From: Telmatactis stephensoni
Taxonomy: Eukaryota; Cnidaria; Anthozoa; Actiniaria; Isophelliidae
NCBI GenBank assembly: GCA_029948255.1
Contig: JALIZF010001798.1
Coordinates: forward strand, 700,001-764,000
DNA: 64,000 nucleotides
Reading direction: 5' to 3'
Part shown: one piece after another, positions 57,101-64,000 of the stretch
Position numbering within the stretch: the first letter of the stretch is position 1
How the letters are laid out: each line of letters begins with the position of its first letter
Program-made: the position numbers and the translations under genes
The notes under the pieces: generated by a model
The model's database searches: none
What the model was told of the DNA's origin: nothing
Seen by the model: the letters and a program-made list of their open reading frames with translations, nothing else

Positions 57101-60100
57101 CAGCAGTGTCACTTGTCTTAATTTGGACATTTTATGAATCAAAGTCACTGTGTTCGAGCTTTTATCTTTCTTTGAATTATAAGTTATAGCTATAATTTTG
57201 TTTGCAGGAAACCAAATGTAGTGTTTAAGAAAGCTTTGAACAAAATGAATCTCTATTCTGAGACAAAAGCTTTGACAGTGAGTGCATGGGTAAAAGTTTG
57301 TGATTTGTAAGGTAAGTTAATCTTATATATCCAAATTAATCTTATATATTATTCTAGTGAGCTGTTTCCAACCTCATAGGCTCATTAAACTGAATTTAAC
57401 TTTCATTTCCTTCATATTTTGAAGTCATTAAATAATTAAGATCATCAAAGTTGCAGACATGCCTGTAGAATACTTTGAGTTCAGAGTAGAGGCAGCAATG
57501 ATCTCTAGCACTTCTAGCCTAGAAATAAAATATTTTTCTGAAATATCGATTTAAGAAAAAATGTTTTGCAAAATTATAGTTTCCTATTTTATGACATTGG
57601 CAAGCAGTGTCCAACTCATTTTCCTTGAAAAGTTTGTCTCTATTCTTTACGGTGGCCGAGATGGTTCACCAAAAGTCAAATGGCAAAATGGCAAAACGTC
57701 AAATGACAAAAAGCCAAAACGCCAAAAGCGAAACGGCGAAAAGTCAAAGTCAGATTCAAATGTTCCAGGCGTTCCTCGTAGGGCACTAAGGGAGACTGGT
57801 AACTAAAAACAAAATATTTCTGAGCGTTTAAAAAGGGGAAGGAGATATAAACAAACCGATAATAACAAAAGTCTTTACCTTTGAGAATAGTTTACTAAAA
57901 AAAATTTTTTAGAAGTTGCAATTGAGAGGCTGGTTTTCAGTCATGAAGATATCGATTTGGTTTATCATTTGGGTTTCAAAATTTTCTGAGAGTTTTTTTT
58001 TTAATAAACAAAACGAGATAATAATGGACGTGGAGTGGTTGGGCAATAACCAAAAACATTCAATCAAGCCTTAAATCAAGGAAGAAAAAAGAAAAAAAAA
58101 ATCATGCGGCATGCGTGTTGAAAAATAAATTTATAGATTCATACACCCCCCTCCCCCCTGACGAAATTTATACACCAAAAAAATAAAACAAAAAATACAT
58201 CTGTATTTAATAAAATAACTTTCAAAGAAGTTGAAAACATGCTGCATTAATTTATTATTGACAGTCTTAGCTTGAAAGTTATTGACGAGGAACGCCTGGG
58301 GGATTTGAATCTGACAATGACTTTTTGCCGTTTGACTTTTTTCCATTTGGCTTTTGGACGTTTGACGTTTTGACATTTGACTTTTGGACGCTTCAGCTTT
58401 TGACTTTTTGCCATTTGACTTTTTGTCATTTGACTTTTTGGTCTTTCGTCAAAACGTCAAACGTCCAAAAGCCAAATGGAAAAAAGTCAAACGACAAAAA
58501 GTCATTGTCAGATTCAAATCCCCCAGGCGTTCCTCGTCAATAACTTTCAAGCTAAGACTGTCAATAATAAATTAATGCAGCATGTTTTCAACTTCTTTGA
58601 AAGTTATTTTATTGAATACAGATGTATTTTTTGTTTTATTTTTTTGGTGTATAAATTTCGTCAGGGGGGGGGGGAGGGGGGTGTATGAATCTATGAATTT
58701 ATTTTTCAACACGCACGCCGCATGATTTTTTTTTCTTTTTTCTTCCTTGATTTAAGGCTTGATTGAATGTTTTTGGTTATTGCCCAACCACTCCACGTCC
58801 ATTATTATCTCGTTTTGTTTATTAAAAAAAAAACTCTCAGAAAATTTTGAAACCCAAATGATAAACCAAATCGATATCTTCATGACTGTAGAAAACCAGC
58901 CTCTCAATAGTCCAGTTTCCAATTACTAGAGACCGCTGAGTTTCTTGACAAAAGGCGCATTTTTGCAGGGTTAGCCTCCCTTTCAAGAAAGACCCATGGG
59001 AATGAAATTGATTTCTGTATTGTTCTTAGTCAAAATGCATTGCTAATTCTCGCAGGTATTTTCGAATAATTTACCTTGACTCGAGGCTAACACTGCGCCA
59101 ATGCGTCTGTTGTCTAATTTTACAGCGGTATGAACAAACTCGAAAAAGGTCTATTGCAACTTCTAAAAATTTTCGGCTTGGTAAACTATTCTCAAAGGTG
59201 AAGACTTTTGTTATTATCGGTTTGTTTATATCTCCTTCCCCTTTTTAAACGCTCAGAAATATTTTGTTTTTAGTTACCAGTCTCCCTTAGTGCCCTACGA
59301 GGAACGCCTGGAACATTTGAATCTGACTTTGACTTTTCGCCGTTTCGCTTTTGGCGTTTTGGCTTTTTGTCATTTGACGTTTTGCCATTTTGCCATTTGA
59401 CTTTTGGTGAACCATCTCGGCCACCGTAATTCTTCTCTACTTAGTACTCAACTATAGTCATTGAAGTACTAGAAAAATAGACTTTTTTTAAATTGCTCAC
59501 AGCACTTCACTTTCTGTTAGAAATGTCTAGTATTCACCATTTTTTGGATTTCTTTTTTTGCAGATTTCACAAAAATACACTTCAACGAGTGCACCGAGGC
59601 ATCATTAAGAGCAAGTCTCCACTGCAAAATTACAAGCCTGGACACAGCAGGAGCAGAACTGAAGAGGCTTCATGCAACCTTATGATAAGTTTTTTTTTAA
59701 TAATGTTTAATGAACGAGCAGGAGTTTTTTTAAATTTAAAACCATGAGGCTGCAGGCTTAATTAAGTATCCCAATTCCTACTTATTTTAACATATTTATA
59801 TGAGAAATGGTTGTTTTAACATATTTTAACATATTTATATGAGAAATGGTTGTTTCATTTGTAAGAAATTCAAACTGAAGAGAATTGCTATATTAAAATA
59901 TCATAAACAACAATATTAGTGTATCTTAGTCATCCTGGATTAAAAGACTTTATTTCTGTATGCATGTAACTAAATTGAAATGTATACATTTTGTATACAT
60001 TCAGGGTTTGAACTTCTAGAATATATGCCTTAAATCCCATACCAAAATTTTATACACAAAATGTATATATATAGCAATCATACAGAATGTGTACATCAGG

Positions 60101-61427
60101 TAGTATACAGTTTGTATGCATCAAAATGTATACATTTTGTTTATATCATTTTGGACTAAATGTATAAAAAATGTATATAAATTATACAAGTATGTATACA
60201 GGCTGGATACATGTATACATTTTGTATACATAATTGTGTATACATTTTTTATACATTTAGTCCAAAATGATATAAACAAAATGTATACATTTTCATTGCT
60301 TGATGCATACAAAATGTATACAACCTGATGTATACATTCTGTATGATTGCTATATACATTTTGTATATAAAATTTTGGTATGGGAATTATATATTAATAA
60401 TTAAATATAATTAACATTTAAAATTAATGAAAATAACTGTTTTCTTCCACATTATCACCATCAACCTGTCTTATTTGGTCAGATGTTGTATGCCCTTTCA
60501 TTTTACCTGTGGCACTACATCAGAAACTAGTCATTTGTCTTCTATCATTGTGCCAATGTTTATGCTTGTAGCAAAAACTGAACAATTCTGCATGATATTC
60601 CTGCACTAATAACATGTCCCCGTGGCATTCCACAACAATTATACAGTCTCTAGCATTGCAAGAAAATTAAGTTGTAGAGAAAATTGTACAGTGTAATGCC
60701 ATCTTAATAAAGGGGTGGCCATATTAATGACTGAGGTATTTCATTACACAAGCTTATAATATTTAAGTGTACTGACCCTTAAAATTAATAGTTGCTGGGC
60801 CAAAACGCCTTGGTGGTAATAGTGGCCATTTAATTGGGTGGCTGTAAGGTGGGGTTCCACTGTTATATACTTACAGTGTACATGAGGTCACCCTGTTCAC
60901 TAAAAGAGACTTGCCCATATATTAACAAAGTTGTATGTTTGATTTGATTTACCTCATGTGATCTCCATCTTTAAATGCAGCAATCAAGTTTGTTCTGTTG
61001 TCAGCAGTAGGCACACCTTGAATGTTCCACTGAAGTTTCTGTGCTGTGAATTCACCCTCAACTTTAACAATGTCAAAGATCTTGTACAATTCATCTATGT
61101 AGCTCTTCTCATTTGTGCGGCCAGATATAGCCAGGAAGTCCCCATATGCATCAGCCAAAGTGTGTTCTTTGACTTTGGTATTGAAATATGTGCTCATAAC
61201 AGCAGGCCATACTTGGGACTTTATAACAGTATCAAAGTTTGCCAAACAGTCCATAACCATGACAAGTTTGACCTTTCCATCACCAATGAAAGTTTTTATG
61301 TCTTTGATGAATTCAATGCTTCCACAGCTTTTATTACAGTGAGTAATACCAGCACCAAGGTTTTCAGTTTCAGACCGGTCAAAGGCAGCAAAGACAACAG
61401 TACTGTTTCTAGTACAATTTTCAGCTC
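51076..61427 (-). CDS. Secreted M28-like / EGF protein gene, partial, 3 exons seen
   Basis: Exons on the minus strand: 61427-60953, 52805-52621, 51168-51076. The junction codons fit exactly (AG|T = Ser, G|AG = Glu) with AG acceptors and GT donors. The first two exons read VVFAAFDRSETENLGAG, LVMVMDCL, GDHMRSFWDNNMNAVLLTDT. This follows the C-terminal half of M28 zinc aminopeptidases (FxAFDxEE, xxLDM, SDHxxF, AxxLTD, YHxxxDT). The catalytic Glu position is Ser and the last zinc His position is Met, so a dead enzyme is inferred. The third exon is an EGF-like module with six Cys and GYTGNG. Many Cys suggest secretion; no signal peptide is visible because the 5' end is missing. The first exon starts in phase 1, so more exons lie upstream; the last ends in phase 1, so more lie downstream. 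The M28 assignment comes from motif reading only. Confidence 0.72.
51497..52243. mobile_element. 747-bp MITE (TTCTTGG family), copy 2, with LINE inserted
   Basis: Ends TTCTTGGGTTGCACTGACG and GATGACGTCACATGCAACCC..AAGAA match the 20003-20566 copy, as does the GGTCCGCCACCTTG..CATGGCGGAC hairpin. A GAAGAAG/CAACAACAA segment with CGGTTTATTGAGCAGCATT (51676 to about 51880), absent in copy 1, reads on the minus strand as a LINE 3' end. Located in the intron between exons B and C of the M28-like/EGF gene. Confidence 0.85.
51676..51880 (-). mobile_element. LINE 3' tail inserted in the MITE
   Basis: Minus strand: AATGCTGCTCAATAAACCG then (TTG)n and (TTC)n. A polyadenylation-like AATAAA with a microsatellite tail is the CR1/L2 3' pattern. 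The gap relative to the 20003 copy marks its borders to within a few bases. Confidence 0.65.
52621..52805 (-). CDS. Exon B: M28-like domain, last part
   Basis: 185 bases: one base, 61 codons, one base. FWDNNMNAVLLTDTCYNRGY then MISCKTSSTCDIVSRIPANG and STLHSVLKLTKKFICAG. It aligns with the AxxLTDT ... D helix end of M28 peptidases, with Met where the zinc His is expected. Acceptor tttatag, donor gtaaac. Confidence 0.7.
53048..53216 (-). repeat. 169-bp LTR of the Gypsy element
   Basis: Minus strand starts TGTAGAGTGAGTG after the purine tract and ends TTATACTACA, giving TG..CA ends. It contains AATAAAG near its 3' part, the probable polyadenylation signal of the element. Confidence 0.7.
53278..55405 (-). 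pseudogene. Gypsy pol remnant: RNase H end and integrase
   Basis: Reads YDFEVIHRPGKDHVNADAMS (RNase H end), then a spacer. The HHCC finger follows: LHDGIEGSHLGTLKTLHKLQ, RFWRPG, CVTCGECK. The core has RIHIDIIGPLPR (Asp), SIHSDQGRSFESK (Asp) and GNGQVENFNKTLK (Glu), the DDE triad of retroviral-type integrases. After GKFATDL a TAG stop, then KDLTNKVYKPGDKVFLYSP and a TAA, then WRGPYVIKEKLSDVNYNIK and an acidic tail with GYRRPQRERRAPQRYGDWVF. A frame change occurs near 54800. Order as in Ty3/Gypsy; a chromodomain is not seen. Stops make it dead. Confidence 0.9.
55406..56199 (-). other. Intron of the M28-like/EGF gene: no feature recognised
   Basis: AT-rich, with no clear exon, long repeat or hairpin on either strand. 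One segment near 55905-56000 shares GTGCAGAATCGTTCAG, GATAGAAGACTGCATG-like text with 60530-60600 inverted, so it may be an old repeat. Confidence 0.4.
56205..56595. repeat. GTATAC-rich repeat with internal duplication
   Basis: Many TGTATACATTTTGTATAC units. CACTTCTTTGTGATGTATAC, ATTATGTATACATTT and AATGTGTTTTCTCCCTT occur twice, 131 bases apart (56407, 56538). It is similar to the 59980-60384 foldback and absent from the rest of the window. Confidence 0.75.
57648..59428. mobile_element. 1781-bp palindrome with 6-bp target duplication
   Basis: TACGGTGGCCGAGATGGTTC at the left end, complement at the right, flanked by ATTCTT at 57642-57647 and 59429-59434. Arms match from end to centre (about 58448). 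Next to the ends and again at the centre are runs of 7-9-base GTCAAAN/GCCAAAN-like units (57675-57750, 58330-58500, 59330-59400). The right arm carries an extra 237 bases (about 58917-59153). No coding sequence. Superfamily unknown; hAT and Mutator have 8 and 9 bases. Confidence 0.92.
58917..59153. mobile_element. About 237-bp insertion in the right arm of the palindrome
   Basis: The left arm reads AGTTGCAATTGAGAGG; the right arm is cut at CTCTCAAT|AGTCC and resumes GGTCT|ATTGCAACTTC. Ends AATAGTCC and GGTCTATT are short inverted repeats. Contains CTTTCAAGAAAGACCCATG. Since the arms were once identical, the insertion came after the palindrome formed. Confidence 0.75.
59435..60035. other. Short repeats between palindromes
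   Basis: Contains a direct duplication of TTTTAACATATTTATATGAGAAATGGTTG at about 59787-59850 (split here into TTTTAACATATTTATATGAG and AAATGGTTG) and a start of GTATAC repeats at 59982. A plus-strand frame (59493-59747) has KSPLQNYKPGHSRSRTEEAS but no family motif. Confidence 0.45.
60036..60384. mobile_element. 349-bp GTATAC-rich foldback
   Basis: CCCATACCAAAATTTTATA at the left, TATAAAATTTTGGTATGGG at the right. The arms run to the centre through TAGCAATCATACAGAATGT, GTATGCATCAAAATGTATAC and GGACTAAATGTATA, with matching complements. Lies just downstream of GTATAC repeats at 59980. Confidence 0.9.
60953..61427 (-). CDS. Exon A: M28-like domain, first part
   Basis: 475 bases: two bases, 157 codons, two bases. 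Acceptor gattttcag, donor gtaaat. Segments NSTVVFAAFDRSETENLGAG, KVKLVMVMDCLANFD and a closing KDGDHMR. An Asp-rich stretch after it suggests the domain continues into exon B. It is about 8 kb upstream of exon B. Confidence 0.75.
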
Positions 61428-62120
61428 CTGAAAATCGATGTCAATGAATTGCATTTACAACTTAAATTAAAAGTCAAAAAAGGATAGTGTAAATGAACCT
61501 GAATTCCAAATGCTACTTAATTGCTTCCAGCTTCCAGCCCCCAGCTTCAGTGCAAATAAAGCCATCTCAATATAAAACCCTTTTGGCCTCTCATGAAAGT
61601 CCATGGGTGTGGCCAAACTACCTTGGAGCACCTCATGCACACTACTTTTTTATGGCAATTTCATAGATGTGCACTTCTGACAAAATAATACCTTGGTACT
61701 GAGGAGTTAAGAAACCAGGGAAAGGCCCCAACCAGCCAACTGGACCATGCTCGTAACAGTGGGTTCAACAAAGGCCAGGCATCGGGCAAATTGAATGGCT
61801 ATTAGCACAAATTTGCTGGGTTTTGCTGAGCTGTCTCAAGAAACTCAAACCTGCAACTTCTGATTATAAATATCTCTGGTCTTGCCTGGGTACCACAGTC
61901 AGAATTCTTCTGGTTTAAAATCTTAATGAACTCTCTGTCATAATGTATTTATTAATAGAGAGATTTAAGAGTGATGTATGCAAAAGGCATCTAGTGTTGA
62001 TTTCACCATTATCATATGCTGTTACATGATTGTAAATAATCATTTTATTGGGGTCCACAATAAAATTTGTCATATTGTTGCAGTGTAATTAAATAATATA
62101 AAAATTAGGTACTACCTAAT
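61428..62120 (-). other. Intron of the M28-like/EGF gene upstream of exon A
   Basis: No exon that could precede exon A in phase was found. A degenerate segment near 61690-61760 looks like old repeat. The next upstream exon may be beyond the window. Confidence 0.4.
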
Positions 62121-64000
62121 AGCGGAGCTCCCATTTAAATAATAATAATAATTTTGAAAACTTTGTTTTTGACTTTTTTGATTCAAATGAATTGGGCTTC
62201 CTGTGGTAATAGACAAACAAAGATTGCATTTTGTTGTAAAAGTTGAAATAAAGATTATAGATCAAGCTTTATAGCATTTGCTTTAGGGTTTGAAAAAACT
62301 CTTGCCCCTCAGTCTCCTGAGAATTATATGGCTTTCAAGCCATATAGTCACTACAGTGATATTTATTCAGATTCAGTCAGATTATATAATTGACTTTGTA
62401 GTAGTGGTACATGATTCTCAGAAATAGAATGCAAATTAAAATCCCTCAAACTCATTTAAATCACATAAATACTGAACCATTTCAACATCCTTCAATTAAA
62501 CTGGACATTGCAGAACATTATATTTAGATTTTTCTGTCTTGACAGTATGACACAGATAAATAGTTGTCTTTACATGAAACAAAAATTCTCTCTTCCAGGT
62601 TACACTAATCATGACTTTAGATGAAGTTGTAAAACAACTCACAACAACTACTACCTAATAGCAGAGCTCCAATTTCAATTTTAATATTTTTTGTTCTTGA
62701 TTCAAATGAATTGGGTTTCCTGTGGTAATTGCCCAATATATTTAGGTTGTAAATTGCTTGAAAAAGTTGAAATGAAGACTATTTTAAAAATCATTTGTTT
62801 CAGTTTGTATATGCCCTTTGATCTCCTGTGATATTCAGATTTCAGTCACTGTCAGATTTCATAATTGACTTTGTAGTTGTTCATAATTCTCAGAAATAGA
62901 AACAAAAATCTCCAAAACCTTTTTTATATTGAAACAAGTAATCAAACCTATTCAACATCCTGGATATTGCAGAACAACATATCTTGATTTGTCTGTCTTC
63001 ACTATATTGTGACATCTTGTTTTTTTTTTGTGGTTGTTGTTGTTTTGTTTTGTTTTATAATGTAGAATTGAATGACACACTAGGTGAATACTTGTCTCTT
63101 CCAGATTACACTCTGATAATACAATTTTTAAAAAGTGATTCATAAAAACAGCTGAATTGACATACAACAAGAAAACAAGGAATTAAGCATTTGCAATTTG
63201 CATTTAAGGTCTCATTATAAATTCCTGAGCTGTATTTACACATAAGTGGGGTTGAAATAAGTTCAAAATCAAATATTTTTTACTAATTTTAATATTCAAA
63301 GTAGTACAAAAAGTTCACTGGTGAAAACAAAATGTTGCTGTACATGTCATGTACTTGATTGTTTGTTTAAACTTGGCCACAGTTCAACGTACATAAACGT
63401 TTACTTTTTTTAAGTCATCAATCCCCAAATAAAAGATAAAAGATCAAATATAGGTATAAGAGATTTTTGACATCATTTTTTGGCCAGGGTCTTTACCTTG
63501 AAGTGCTTTCCTTGTTGAGTTTAGAAGCATATAATCCTTGTTTCACGCTCAATGCAGACGATTCTTGATTTCCAACTTTGGCTAGATTTTTAAGCAGCTT
63601 TACTGAAGGTATCTTCACGAAACGAAGAATACACGATCCTCAATGACTCATTCATTATGAGAGTTTTTGAAGCTACGAGTCCAACTAAAAATTCGTCTAA
63701 CTTTGAAAATGTTCTCTGTGTCCTTCGTCTAGCGAGCAGTTTTTGAAACGACACCGGGCCCGAAAAAATATTCAAACGTACGTTTTTTCCGCTTTAACCC
63801 GTCAAGATTGGCACAGATAAATGATCATGAAAATCGCTAAATTTTTACGAGGTTTCCAGAATAATATTTTTAAGTTTTGCAAGTTAAAACTGCAAGGAAA
63901 CTTGTAAATTTTCAGTTTTCAAAGTGTCAGCGCGCGTCAAGTTGGCGCCAAAAATCAATCAGCCAATCAGCATCGCGATGGCACGGACGGACGTACGAGA
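62121..64000. mobile_element. E1 family element, second copy, inverted, cut by window end
   Basis: Begins TAGCGGAGCTCC after TTAGGTACTACCTAA and matches, in reverse, 14616-18437: modules with TTGGGCTTCCTGTGG at 62193 and 62708, AGACAAGTATTCACC (complement, 63088), TTGACATCA..CCAGGGTCTTTACC (63470) and finally CAGCATCGCGATGGCACGG. It lacks the 1683-bp and 256-bp insertions of the first copy. The two halves (62190-62700 and 62705-63200) repeat each other. Confidence 0.85.

Overview
The window looks like intron-rich, AT-rich animal nuclear DNA, most probably from a cnidarian (a coral or anemone). This rests on small phase-consistent exons in long introns and on the repeat load: CR1/L2-type LINEs, a Penelope-like element, Ty3/Gypsy, PIF/Harbinger, Tc1/IS630-like DNA transposons, tRNA-derived SINEs and very many foldback MITEs. 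The species assignment is inference.

Host gene 1 (+ strand, 1527-31464): ten exons of a CDK20 (CCRK) cell-cycle-related / ciliary kinase. They run from the region equivalent to the PSTAIRE helix to the stop codon. Every splice junction keeps frame and has an AG acceptor and GT donor. About 50 N-terminal residues (glycine-rich loop, ATP-binding lysine) must lie upstream of base 1. One short exon (12056-12118) carries WYRAPE and was found by reading the sequence around its splice sites.

Host gene 2 (- strand, 61427-51076, partial at both ends): three exons that join in phase. The first two resemble the C-terminal part of an M28 metallopeptidase fold with some catalytic and zinc positions replaced. 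The third is a six-cysteine EGF-like module. The two genes face each other tail to tail.

Everything else is mobile or repetitive. CDK20 introns hold foldbacks (3165-3967, 7599-7738, 9039-9355, 9944-10076, 26343-26778); large TIR elements (about 5255-9549, 14616-18437, 19731-24891); a Penelope-like remnant with a GIY-YIG domain and hammerhead-like motifs (10609-11640); a 2.1 kb element with 9-bp target duplications (27854-29961); and a SINE abutting the exon at 25281. Between the genes lie a nearly complete but frameshifted CR1/L2 LINE (39269-43390, ORF1 with SAP and SGNH-esterase domains), a broken Harbinger transposase (43434-44477), a tandem array of about 590-bp units each carrying a tRNA-like sequence, and a 1588-bp palindrome inserted into one unit. 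Introns of gene 2 hold a truncated Gypsy element with a 169-bp LTR (53048-55405), a 1781-bp palindrome with a 6-bp target duplication (57648-59428) and GTATAC-rich foldbacks. The window ends in a second, inverted copy of the 14616-18437 element.

Several insertions can be verified from within the window, because a paralogous copy preserves the empty site. The window therefore records nested transposition in readable order. I see no CRISPR array, operon or rRNA gene.
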